The position numbers and the translations under genes were made by a program. Source: JBBIIC01 sp037446725 (GTDB taxonomy: Bacteria; Actinomycetota; Coriobacteriia; Anaerosomatales; SLCP01). From it: a DNA stretch of 64,000 nt. How positions within the stretch are numbered: the first letter of the stretch is position 1; every line of letters begins with the position of its first letter. The DNA lies in contig JBBIIC010000007.1 in the NCBI GenBank assembly GCA_037446725.1, positions 1 through 64,000 on the forward strand. The letters run 5' to 3'. Of the stretch, positions 35,294-45,754 are shown piece by piece. The notes below the pieces were generated by a model that searched no databases, was not told the origin of the DNA, and saw only the letters and a program-made list of their open reading frames with translations.

Positions 35294-37332
35294 TCCCGGC
35301 CATCCTTCCCGGACGCAGGCTCGTCCACACCAGGCATACTACCAGCATCGGCAGCCCGGACGCGCTTCCTTATGTATAACAGCAGGCCCAGCATCAGCGC
35401 GCTCACCCCGGCGACGATCGCGAGGCGGTCCAGGTACGAAGCGCGCACGGTGCTGGTTCCCGTCGCAAGCAGAACTTCTCCGGCCCAGACCTCGAGTACG
35501 AGAGAGCCCGAGAGGGCCGACCGCAGGTCGACTCCGACGGTGTGGAAGTTCTCCTGCGGACTGAGCGTGACGACCTCGTCGGTCTCGCCGACGATGTCGA
35601 GACTGTCACCCCGGACCGCGAGTCTCACGTTCAGGTCCTTGGCTGAGCCGTTGACTATACTGACCGGTACGTCGCCCGTTGCCCCTGCGAGGGTCACGTC
35701 CTTGGCCGCCACCGTCACGCCTTCCAGCACCTCACGGGAGGTGCGTTCGGCGTGAGACGCGAACGCCCGCCCCCGCTCGGCGAAGCTCCACAGGCCGTCG
35801 GGCCCGGCCCACCGGGCACTCTGCGCGATGAGGGAGGCGTCCGCAGCCGAGCGGGCATCCGGATCCGAGGCACCCGCTGCCGATTCGAGCGCCGCGGCCC
35901 AGGCACGCGCACTTCCCGCGTCCTTCCAGTAGCCGGCGGGGGCGGCCGGGCCGCCTGCCGCCGCCTCGGGTACGGCGAGCGCGGGCAGGTCGGCGTCGAG
36001 GCCGAGCTCGGAGGGGAGCGCGAGCCGCGCCCACGCCGCCTCCCGCATGTACTCGGCGAGGGCGAGCACGGTTTCGGCCGTTCCGGGCCGTCCGGGTCCG
36101 AGGTCGGTGAGGGTGACGATCGGCCGCTGCCCCTCCTCGGAGATTGCGTGCCGGAACGCCAGCAGCGCTCCCGCGGACGCATCTGCGAGCTCGACGGCGT
36201 TGCAGACGTCCCTGTCGAGCACCAACGCCGCGAGTGGCGAGTCTTCGAGGGGATAGGCGCCGCCCGAGAGGAGCTCGTCGTCATCGTCCCCGAAGAGCTC
36301 CGGTGCCAGCAGCGCATACCGAATGTCGCGTTCGGCGAGCACCGCGAGTGCGTCGGTGGTCAGCTCGTCGTAGGCGAGTGCGGCACCTGCGGACGGGGGC
36401 GTCTCGAGTGTCGCCAGATAGGCCGAGTGCCCGCGGGCGAAGTGCGCGGCGAGATCGGGGCTGCGTTCCAGCGCGCTCAACGCGGCGACGTTCGGGTCTG
36501 CGTATCCCACGTCGAGCAGCTCGAGCCGACCGGTCGTCACCGCGCGGCGCAGTGTATCGAGCACCGTCGCATAGCGGATGGGGCCGGGTTCCTCCGGGCC
36601 GACCTCCACGAGACCCTCATCAGCCTCAGCGATGGCGTAGCCCTGCGCGATCCGCGCCCATTCGTCGAGGGTGACCGGTGCGACGGCGAGCGCGAGGTGC
36701 AGCGTCGGGTCCTCGAGTATGGCGGTCGCGATCCGCTCAGCCTGTTCAAGCGCCCCGGTCGAGCGCGCCGGGTCGGACAAGAAGATACCCTGTGCATCGA
36801 AGCGTGGTGCCGACGAGATTCTGACGGCGATCGCGACGGGGGTCACTTCCGGTTCGGGTGCGTGAACGAGCAGGTACCCGGAGGCTACCGTCTCGCTGAC
36901 ATCGCCGGCCGTCTGGGTGCGCACGCGCACCTCGTAGGGGTACGCGTCGGGGCGCAGTTCGAGGTCGGCCAGCTCACGTGAGAACTCCACCTCGACGGTG
37001 CCGGTCTCCACGTCCGAGCTCACGTCGGTCCGCTGGAAGAGCAGGCGGCCGCTCGGCCGGTGTATCTGGAGGCGGACCTCCAGGTACGAGGTCGGCTCGT
37101 CGACGTCGACTTCCACCCCGATGCGGAAGGCACCATCGGCGGGCACCGAGAGCGGACCCGTGTCCACCCGTACACCCTCGGGTTGCGTCTGGAGGGGCTC
37201 GAGCTCGGGTTCGGGGGATACCGAGAGGCCCGCGCTCGTCAGAGGCGCGGCGAGCGTGAGGCACGTCGCGAGCATGATGGCGATGGCTCCGTGGCGGTTT
37301 CGCCGCCCGGTCCGGCACTCGGCAGGTCTCAA
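35290..37332 (-). CDS. Large exported membrane protein, DUF6049-like
   Basis: Protein of about 680 residues with an Arg-rich signal peptide (IAIMLATCLTLAAPL), a long extracytoplasmic region of beta-rich and helical parts, and a single C-terminal helix (LAIVAGVSALMLGLLLYI) followed by a basic tail. This layout and the Ala/Asp-rich composition resemble the actinobacterial DUF6049 family, whose role is unknown. The start is a TTG with CGGAG upstream and is uncertain. It begins a six-gene minus-strand operon that ends with trxB, trxA and a small protein. Confidence 0.6.
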   Translation of the reverse strand: MRPAECRTGRRNRHGAIAIMLATCLTLAAPLTSAGLSVSPEPELEPLQTQPEGVRVDTGPLSVPADGAFRIGVEVDVDEPTSYLEVRLQIHRPSGRLLFQRTDVSSDVETGTVEVEFSRELADLELRPDAYPYEVRVRTQTAGDVSETVASGYLLVHAPEPEVTPVAIAVRISSAPRFDAQGIFLSDPARSTGALEQAERIATAILEDPTLHLALAVAPVTLDEWARIAQGYAIAEADEGLVEVGPEEPGPIRYATVLDTLRRAVTTGRLELLDVGYADPNVAALSALERSPDLAAHFARGHSAYLATLETPPSAGAALAYDELTTDALAVLAERDIRYALLAPELFGDDDDELLSGGAYPLEDSPLAALVLDRDVCNAVELADASAGALLAFRHAISEEGQRPIVTLTDLGPGRPGTAETVLALAEYMREAAWARLALPSELGLDADLPALAVPEAAAGGPAAPAGYWKDAGSARAWAAALESAAGASDPDARSAADASLIAQSARWAGPDGLWSFAERGRAFASHAERTSREVLEGVTVAAKDVTLAGATGDVPVSIVNGSAKDLNVRLAVRGDSLDIVGETDEVVTLSPQENFHTVGVDLRSALSGSLVLEVWAGEVLLATGTSTVRASYLDRLAIVAGVSALMLGLLLYIRKRVRAADAGSMPGVDEPASGKDGRE

Positions 37333-37455
37333 CCGGACTCCGTCGGTCTCGTTTCGGCACCTACCTGCGCAATGTCGGTAGGTGTCCCGTGTATCGTGCA
37401 GAAGATTGGGGCAGAATGATTATCGCACGGCGCCGAGGAAAGGAACCACGCCGCG

Positions 37456-39825
<2,370 letters not shown>

Positions 39826-39908
39826 TACAACTCGATACGGAGCGGGTGTCCGTCAGCCTGATACTCACGGACGATGCACCAGGTGCGCTGGCAAGTGCTG
39901 TAAGTGGG

Positions 39909-40073
39909 TATAGTTGTGTCAGGTAGCCGGACAGGGCGCTGCCTGAAAACCCAAACGTGGGCCCGACTGCGTCGGGCGCCTCTCGGGAAGCGAAGATCCG
40001 CCGACAACGTTCCGGTCACCTGACGTCGGCGTGGAGCCAATGGTGAGACCGGCCCGTCTCAGACGAGCCGGTC
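39909..40073 (+). promoter_or_regulatory. Structured leader RNA 1 (paralogue of the leader at 41133)
   Basis: A probable -10 box TATAGT (39909-39914) puts the transcript start near 39921, so the RNA begins AGGTAGCCGG. Downstream elements shared with the second copy are a CCCGAC/GTCGGG hairpin (39962-39976), a CGCCGAC/GTCGGCG helix with compensatory changes between copies, and CCGGTCACC (40012-40020), which can pair with GGTGAGACCGG (40042-40052). That second pairing would destroy the following hairpin GACCGGCCCGTC/GACGAGCCGGTC (40047-40073), so the layout looks like an antiterminator/terminator switch. The class is not recognised. Confidence 0.65.
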
Positions 40074-40213
40074 TCTTGCGTTCCCTCTGCAGGACCGACC
40101 CCACCGGATGGTTGCGTCCGCACGGACGGAGGTGAGGGTGGTAGCGGAATCATGTGAAGCGTCTCGCACGTCTGTTGCGTTACTCACTCGTGATAGAGGG
40201 GAGGCGAACAGCC

Positions 40214-40870
40214 TTGAAGATCTCAAGAATCGGTAGGTCGCGTGCGTTCGTGTTCCTGGCGATGGCGGTTGCGCTGGTCTTCGCGTTAAGCGGTATCGCA
40301 TACGCTCTCACCGCAACGCTGCATGCAGCTCACGTCGGTGCCGACAGCGAGGACTGGGGAGACCCGATGGCCGATGACGGCGGGTTGACCGAGCCGGTTG
40401 TGTGGCACTTCGTCCTCAACGGACTCGACCCTGACACCGAACCGGCAACGCTGAGCGTCGTGTTCCAGGACGCCGGCGCCAAGCAGGCGACAGGGATTCC
40501 GGTCGGCAACGGCAGCACGCAGCACTTCTACATCGGTACGCCGGCCCACGACATCCTGCTGAGCGGTTCCGCCGAGGTTGCATCCGAGTCCTACAACCAG
40601 CTCGTTCTGAGCCACGTTGCTCTCAACGAGGAGGGGCCTCCGGGCGACGATGATGAAGAGCCGCCGGGAGACGATGACGACGAGGAGCCGCCGCCAGGCG
40701 ACGACGATGATGAACTCCCGCCGCCGGGCGACGAGGAAGAGCCGTCCCTGCCGTTCACCGAGGAAGAGGAAGAGGAGTCTCTGCCCTTCACCGGTGCCGA
40801 ACTCGTGGTCCTGCTCGGAGCGGGCCTTGCTGCGACCACCGGAATCACCCTCCGGAGGATCAGCAAGTAG
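40214..40870 (+). CDS. Small LPXTG-type (LPFTG) cell-surface protein
   Basis: Exported protein of about 218 residues. TTG 40214 is chosen because GGGGAGG lies nine bases upstream and it gives a clean signal peptide (FVFLAMAVALVFALSGIAYA). The earlier in-frame GTG at 40154 would add 20 residues. The middle (about 25-135) is a compact domain of unknown family. Then comes a Pro/Asp/Glu-rich stalk with repeated PPGDDD blocks, and a sortase signal LPFTG followed by a helix and basic tail (LRRISK). A second SLPFT lacking the Gly sits 12 residues earlier. The likely sortase is at 45755. Confidence 0.8.
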   Translation: MKISRIGRSRAFVFLAMAVALVFALSGIAYALTATLHAAHVGADSEDWGDPMADDGGLTEPVVWHFVLNGLDPDTEPATLSVVFQDAGAKQATGIPVGNGSTQHFYIGTPAHDILLSGSAEVASESYNQLVLSHVALNEEGPPGDDDEEPPGDDDDEEPPPGDDDDELPPPGDEEEPSLPFTEEEEEESLPFTGAELVVLLGAGLAATTGITLRRISK

Positions 40871-40967
40871 ACCGCAACTGAGGTAGGTTGAGAGTGTCCC
40901 GAGGCACGACCTGTGGCCGGGATTCGTGGTACGCGGATCGCAACGGTGGTCACTGACGAGGTCGACC

Positions 40968-41038
40968 AGCCCGCACTCCGGCTACCGCCCTGCGGGCTTG
41001 GACGATGAGGGGCCCCGGCGGGGGTATCCCGCCGGGGC
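40968..41038 (+). terminator. 3' hairpin with leader-complementary loop, then terminator (copy 1)
   Basis: AGCCCGCA (40968-40975) pairs with TGCGGGCT (40991-40998). The loop shows TCCGGCTACC (40977-40986), the exact complement of the first ten bases after the leading A of the leader transcript. A second strong hairpin follows, GCCCCGGCGGG/CCCGCCGGGGC (41012-41038), which probably ends transcription although it has no long T run. The same pair of hairpins is found after the larger surface-protein gene. Confidence 0.65.
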
Positions 41039-41132
41039 TCTGTCATGCGGGCAGCGGGTCATCCGTCGGACCTACCCTTCGCTCATACCATCGGGTGAGG
41101 GGTTTCGTCCCCGAGGAACCCCTGATAGCGGG

Positions 41133-41299
41133 TATAGTTCTCTCAGGTAGCCGGAGTTGACGTCCATTCACAAACTCATACATGGGCCCGACCATGCGTC
41201 GGGCACGAACGGGAGGCATAGATCCGTCGGCACAAGTGCGGTCACCCTACGCCGGCGGGGAGCCAGTGGTGAGACCGGCCCGTCATAGACGAGCCGGTC
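41133..41299 (+). promoter_or_regulatory. Structured leader RNA 2 (paralogue of the leader at 39909)
   Basis: Same order of elements as the first leader: -10 box TATAGT (41133-41138) in the shared context GGGTATAGTT, transcript start near A41145, then GGTAGCCGG (41146-41154). There is a CCCGAC/GTCGGG hairpin, a CGTCGGC/GCCGGCG helix, and CGGTCACC (41239-41246) able to pair with GGTGAGACCG (41268-41277). The terminator-like hairpin is at 41273-41299. Several loops differ freely between copies while the stems are kept, which supports a functional RNA. Confidence 0.65.
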
Positions 41300-41372
41300 C
41301 TTTCGCACTCCTCATCCCCCTCGGACCGGCCCCATGGGTTCAGGACGTCCAGACAGTGAGGGGATGAGCGAC

Positions 41373-44300
41373 ATGGCACGAACGCTGCGCCGTAAGTCAG
41401 CGCTCTCCCGGCTTTTCACGACGTATCTCACACTTGTGGTCGTCGTGATGTTCACGGGAATCGCCGGAGCGGTGCCCGTGTCCGTTGCCGAGGAGAGTGC
41501 GCCGGAGTCCGCCGTGAGCACGGCGACTCCCGAACCGGTCGTCGAGCAGCCGGAGGATGCTCCGCCCGAAGAGCCTTCGGTGCTGGATGCCCCGGATGAA
41601 GAGGCCGCCCCCGTCGAGCAGGGCGATATCGCGCCCCTGGCGGCGGCGTTCTCGTTCGGTGCGATGAAGATCTCACCGACTCTGGCAGAGCCTGGCACCG
41701 GCATCGGTGTCCGCTTCTTCCAGGGGTATAACCGGTGGTCCAGTTGGACGACGGGCAATCTCGGCAAGAACTACGAAGAGGGCGACTGGGTGCCCTACCG
41801 CTTGATTCTGCGCAACACGGGAACCCAAGATGCCAGCCCGCTCGACCTCATCTTCGGTCTTGACCACTTCAACAGCGGCAAGAACGCCGTGATGTTCGAG
41901 TCCACGAGCGGTTGGGGCTATCGAATCTACGACTCCGAGCCGGTGAGCGGCGATCCTGACACGCCGCCCGCGGGCCTCATCCCTCTGTCACCGATGCCGA
42001 AGGACGCCGGCGTTCAGGGCAGTGCTCCGGTGATCAAGTCCACGATTCCGACGGGCTCCTTCGTCATACCGGCCGGCAAGTACGCGATCGTCTACTTCAA
42101 GGCCAAGCTCGCGATGACGCTCCAATGGATGCCGCTTCAGGGCAGCTACGGCGCCGGCGGCTATCCGGGATCGAGCGGCCAGGGCTACCTGCTCATGGCC
42201 GGCGGCAAGAAGACCGTTCCGCTCCCGTCGGTGATAGTGCCCGGCGGCGACATCACCGTCTTCAAGTTTTTCGACACCGATAAGGACGGTGTGAAGGACG
42301 GGAATGAGACGCGGTTCTTGCCCGGATGGGACATCCACCTCTCGAACGGTCAGACGCTTAGCACGAAGACCACCGATGCCAATGGCAGGGCTTTCTTCGA
42401 CTACCTGCCTCCCGGTACGTACTACGTCAGCGAGACGCTGAAAGACGGCTGGCAGAGCAATACGGCACAGCCGATCGCCGTGATCGTGGGCAGGGGCGAG
42501 TCGAAGACCGCCTACATCGGCAACTTCGAGCTGACTCCGTCACTGGCGATCGACAAGACCACGACGACTCCGAGCTACTCCGCTGTCGGAGATGTGATCC
42601 ACTACAGTTACAAGGTGACCAACGATGGCGAGGTTACCCTGTCCGCGCCCTGGGCCGTCCTCGACGACACGGTGGTCGGAGTGATCGACGTCAGCGGGGC
42701 ACCGGCGACACTCGCGCCCGGCAAGCACTTCACGGTGACTGCCTCCTACTCGGTCACGCAGGCCGACATCGACGCGGGATTTGTGACGAACATCGCATAC
42801 GCCACGGGCACGTACGGTAAGCGGACCGTCACCTCACCGACGGACTCCGTCACGGTGCTCGGGGTGCAGCGGCCCGCGCTCACCCTCCTCAAGAAGGCCG
42901 CCCCGGCGACCTACGACGCGGTCGGCGACGTGATCACCTACACCTACACGCTCACCAACACCGGCAACGTGACCCTGTCCGGCCCGTTCAGCGTCACAGA
43001 CGACAAGGCCACCGTGGTACCGGACAACCCGGCGCTCATGGCCCTTGCCCCCGGCGCGTCTGCCACCTTCAGCGCGAGCTACACCATCACCCAGGCGGAC
43101 CTCGATGCGGGCAGCGTCACCAACACGGCGCGCGGCAAGGGCTTCTACGGTGATGACGAGGTCTTGTCCAACTTCGACGACGAGACCGTGACCGCAGACC
43201 AGCGGCCCGCGCTCACGCTCCTCAAGAAGGCCGCCCCGGCGACCTACGACGCGGTCGGCGACGAGATCACCTACACCTACACGCTCACCAACTCCGGCAA
43301 CGTGACCCTGTCCGGCCCGTTCACGGTCGAAGACGACAAGGCAACCACGAGCCGGGTGGGCGTCGTGCCCGACCCCGACGTGCTCGCCCCGGGTGACGAC
43401 ATCACCTTCACGGCGACCTACGTCATCACCCAGGCGGACCTCGACGCGGGCAGCGTGAAGAACGTCGCCCAGGGCTTCGGCTACTTCGGTGAGGACAAGG
43501 TCGAGTCCAACGAAGACGACGAGACGGTCGCGGCGGACCAGAACCCGGCCATCGACATCGTCAAGCTCACCAACGGTGAGGACGACCTCCTTGTCGCCAC
43601 CGGCGCGGACGTGACCTGGAGCTATCTCGTCACCAACACGGGCAACGTCACGCTCAGCGACATAGTCGTCACCGACGACGTCATCGGTGAGATAGGCACC
43701 ATCGACGAGCTCGCACCCGGTGAGGGCGAGACGCTCTACTCGTACGGTACCGCGGAAGCCGGAGCCTACGAGAACGTCGGCACCGCCAGCGGAACCCCGC
43801 CGATGGGCGACGACGTCTCTGACAGCGACGACTCCAGCTACTTCGGCGCGAGCCCTGCCATCGACGTGGAGAAGTCCGTGAGTTCCGCGCTGGTGCTCGA
43901 GGGCGAGTCCGTCACGTACACCTTCGTCGTACGCAACACGGGCAACGTGCCCCTCTACGATGTCACGGTCGTCGATGACCACCTCGGCTCGATCGCCTCG
44001 ATTCCGATGATGGAGGTGGATAAGGAGCGCACCTTCACGGCCACCGCGGCCATCACCGAGCCGACGACGAACATCGTCGTCGCGACCGGTGTCGATGGCG
44101 TGGGCCAGGAGGTCTCCGACAGCGATGAGGCGTTCGTCGACATCGACAAGCCACTGTCGTTCCCGCCCGACCTGACCATCAAGAAGTCCGCTGACCGCAC
44201 GACGGCCGATCCGGGTGACGTCATCACCTACACCGTTGTCGTCAAGAACATCGGCGGCGAGCCGGCGACCGACTACGTCGTCGAGGACACGTTCGACCAG

Positions 44301-44648
44301 CGGTACCTGGTCGTGGTCGACGCCGCGGGAGGCACGATGTCCAACGGCAAGATCACCTGGAACTTCGCCGGCCCGCTGGCCTTCGGCCAGACCCAGACGA
44401 TCACCTACAAGCTGATGGTCGTCGAGACGATGCCCGACGGTCGCACGGAGCTCGACAACACCGCCGTGGTCATCCTTGATGACGACGTGGACACCACCAA
44501 CAACACGAGCACCTGGCGCGTCACGGTCGATGTCGAGGAGCCGTTCCTGCCGTTCACCGGTGCAAATCTTCTCGGCCTGCTCGCACTCGCGGGCGCGACC
44601 GGCCTCGTCGGTGCCGAGATGCGCAGGCGCTCTCGCAGAGCCGCCTAG
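41373..44648 (+). CDS. Large LPFTG-anchored surface protein with SdrD-B/SpaA and DUF11-like repeats
   Basis: Exported adhesin-like protein of about 1091 residues. ATG 41373 is favoured by GAGGGG nine bases upstream; ATG 41364 is too close to that site. Order: signal peptide (TLVVVVMFTGIAGAVPV), acidic Pro-rich linker, a domain of unknown family (about 85-285), an SdrD-B/SpaA-like domain (DITVFKFFDTDKDGVKDGNE), then at least six DUF11/DUF7507-type repeats with the motif TNTGNVTLS. Two of these repeats are nearly identical at DNA level. It ends with LPFTG, a hydrophobic helix and RRRSRR. It is probably linked to peptidoglycan by the nearby sortase. Confidence 0.88.
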   Translation: MARTLRRKSALSRLFTTYLTLVVVVMFTGIAGAVPVSVAEESAPESAVSTATPEPVVEQPEDAPPEEPSVLDAPDEEAAPVEQGDIAPLAAAFSFGAMKISPTLAEPGTGIGVRFFQGYNRWSSWTTGNLGKNYEEGDWVPYRLILRNTGTQDASPLDLIFGLDHFNSGKNAVMFESTSGWGYRIYDSEPVSGDPDTPPAGLIPLSPMPKDAGVQGSAPVIKSTIPTGSFVIPAGKYAIVYFKAKLAMTLQWMPLQGSYGAGGYPGSSGQGYLLMAGGKKTVPLPSVIVPGGDITVFKFFDTDKDGVKDGNETRFLPGWDIHLSNGQTLSTKTTDANGRAFFDYLPPGTYYVSETLKDGWQSNTAQPIAVIVGRGESKTAYIGNFELTPSLAIDKTTTTPSYSAVGDVIHYSYKVTNDGEVTLSAPWAVLDDTVVGVIDVSGAPATLAPGKHFTVTASYSVTQADIDAGFVTNIAYATGTYGKRTVTSPTDSVTVLGVQRPALTLLKKAAPATYDAVGDVITYTYTLTNTGNVTLSGPFSVTDDKATVVPDNPALMALAPGASATFSASYTITQADLDAGSVTNTARGKGFYGDDEVLSNFDDETVTADQRPALTLLKKAAPATYDAVGDEITYTYTLTNSGNVTLSGPFTVEDDKATTSRVGVVPDPDVLAPGDDITFTATYVITQADLDAGSVKNVAQGFGYFGEDKVESNEDDETVAADQNPAIDIVKLTNGEDDLLVATGADVTWSYLVTNTGNVTLSDIVVTDDVIGEIGTIDELAPGEGETLYSYGTAEAGAYENVGTASGTPPMGDDVSDSDDSSYFGASPAIDVEKSVSSALVLEGESVTYTFVVRNTGNVPLYDVTVVDDHLGSIASIPMMEVDKERTFTATAAITEPTTNIVVATGVDGVGQEVSDSDEAFVDIDKPLSFPPDLTIKKSADRTTADPGDVITYTVVVKNIGGEPATDYVVEDTFDQRYLVVVDAAGGTMSNGKITWNFAGPLAFGQTQTITYKLMVVETMPDGRTELDNTAVVILDDDVDTTNNTSTWRVTVDVEEPFLPFTGANLLGLLALAGATGLVGAEMRRRSRRAA
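42870..43535 (+). repeat. Near-identical 333-bp tandem repeat inside the surface-protein gene
   Basis: Two repeat units start with CGGCCCGCGCTCAC at 42870 and 43203, a 333-base period (111 residues). The first 120 bases differ at only a few positions; the later parts diverge more. Each encodes one DUF11-like domain. Such repeats can expand or contract by recombination. Confidence 0.8.
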
Positions 44649-44660
44649 AGTCGCGATCCT

Positions 44661-44729
44661 GCCCGCAGCCGGCTACCCCCTTGCGGGCTAGGACATGAGG
44701 GGCCCCGGCGGGGTTATCCCCGCCGGGGC
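44661..44729 (+). terminator. 3' hairpin with leader-complementary loop, then terminator (copy 2)
   Basis: GCCCGCA (44661-44667) pairs with TGCGGGC (44682-44688) and the loop shows CCGGCTACC (44669-44677), complementary to GGTAGCCGG at the start of both leader RNAs. The terminator hairpin GCCCCGGCGGGG/CCCCGCCGGGGC follows at 44702-44729. It lies directly after the large surface-protein stop. Confidence 0.65.
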
Positions 44730-44774
44730 TCTGCCACGTCCACGGTGAGCTCCGGCCTCACCGCTAACGCCGTG

Positions 44775-45425
44775 CTATCCGCGGTAGTCCGCCGCGTTCT
44801 TGGGGGGTATGCTCTCGCCCCAGTTGATCTGGCCGTTGTCGCGCCAGTCGATGATGTGCCAGATCTCGTGGTTGATGATCGTCTCGAGGCTCCGGGTGTG
44901 GTTCGGGTTGATCACGATGCGCCCCGACTTGTAGTAGCAGATGCCCTGCGGGTTGCCCTTGGTGTTGCCGAACTCGACCGTGGCCCCCTGGAGGATCGGG
45001 TACGTCGCGATGCGAGAGGCGAGGATCGAACGCGCTCGAGCCAGCGAGTCACCCGAGCTGGCAGGCTTCGCGGCAGTGGCGGTTGACTTCGCGCTGGAGC
45101 CCGAAGACGTGGTCGGTACTCGCCCCGTCCGTGATGCGGTCACGACAGGCTTGGGCTTCGGCAGCGGTGCCTTCGCCCTGGCGAGCGGCGTCGTGTAGCC
45201 GGCCTGCGCCTCCGAGGACACGGCGTCGGCACCGGTCTTGGCCGCCGCGGTCACTGCGCCGGCGTCCGGGTCGAGCGCCGAAGAGAACTTCTCCGTGACC
45301 TGGAGCGGGCGTGTCTCGGTCATCGCCGATGCGGTGACCGGCGCGGCGCCGGCGAGCAGTGCCGCTGTGAGCAGCACCGCCACCAGTCGCATGGTGTTGG
45401 TCGTCGTCCGGGTCGGTGCGTTCAT
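44775..45425 (-). CDS. Secreted HEXXH zinc-peptidase-like protein
   Basis: Exported protein of 216 residues. ATG 45425 has an AAGGGGTG site upstream and gives a signal peptide (MRLVAVLLTAALLAGAAPVTASA). After a Ser/Ala/Lys-rich linker, the C-terminal domain contains INHEIWHIIDWRDNG. Here H186-E187 and H190 form an HEXXH zinc motif, with Asp at 193 as a possible further ligand or structural residue. I do not recognise the peptidase family. It is transcribed toward the surface-protein genes from a leader that looks like a c-di-GMP riboswitch, which suggests control of surface display. Confidence 0.7.
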   Translation of the reverse strand: MNAPTRTTTNTMRLVAVLLTAALLAGAAPVTASAMTETRPLQVTEKFSSALDPDAGAVTAAAKTGADAVSSEAQAGYTTPLARAKAPLPKPKPVVTASRTGRVPTTSSGSSAKSTATAAKPASSGDSLARARSILASRIATYPILQGATVEFGNTKGNPQGICYYKSGRIVINPNHTRSLETIINHEIWHIIDWRDNGQINWGESIPPKNAADYRG

Positions 45426-45519
45426 TCGCCGTACACCCCTTACGAGCCTGGTGTGCACACCGGCCCGTCCCTCCTGTGAGTGCCATGGGTGGGATCGGGC
45501 CGGTTGTCGACCAGATCTC

Positions 45520-45620
45520 GTGCCCGGCGGTCCGGCTGTCGTGGGAGGGCGTGCCCTCCGGTAGACCCGTGACTTTGCGAAGCGCGCCTTTCGGTGCGCG
45601 GAGCCTTGATCGGGGAGTCT
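45520..45620 (-). promoter_or_regulatory. Cyclic-di-GMP-I (GEMM) riboswitch, candidate
   Basis: On the minus strand the leader reads ATCAAGGCTC, then a GCGCACC-GAAA-GGCGCGC hairpin with a GNRA tetraloop. TTCGCAAAGTCACGGGTCTA follows, then a second hairpin (GGAGGGC/GCCCTCC) and AGCCGGACCGCC. The GCAAAG-YCACGGGTCTAC block, the GAAA-capped first helix and the closing AGCCGG match the GEMM-I class. The usual GGCAAACC at the 5' side is altered. An ACCGGCCCG/CGGGCCGGT pairing just downstream could be the expression platform. The controlled gene is the HEXXH protein. Confidence 0.7.
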
Positions 45621-45754
45621 GAGGCGGTGTGCAGCTTTCAACGTTTCGTACACTGGGGTATATCGGCAAGGGACGTGCTTGACCTTAGGGAGAACTGTGT
45701 CGGCCGTCACAATGTGAGAGAGCTCGTCAGACGCGCGAGAGAGGTCCCGATCAC

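Noticed and set aside
39909..41299. Cobalamin riboswitch for the two surface-protein leaders
   Set aside because: GGAGCCA-TGGTGAGACCGGCC faintly recalls the B12 box, but the conserved core upstream (GGGAA...GGTG...AATCC, CCCGCCACTG) is missing, so the likeness is probably chance.
39909..41299. c-di-GMP-I or c-di-GMP-II riboswitch for the two surface-protein leaders
   Set aside because: The blocks GCGAAGATCCG and GCATAGATCCG only loosely resemble GCAAAGCCACGG, and no GNRA-capped first helix is found. The type II core is also absent.
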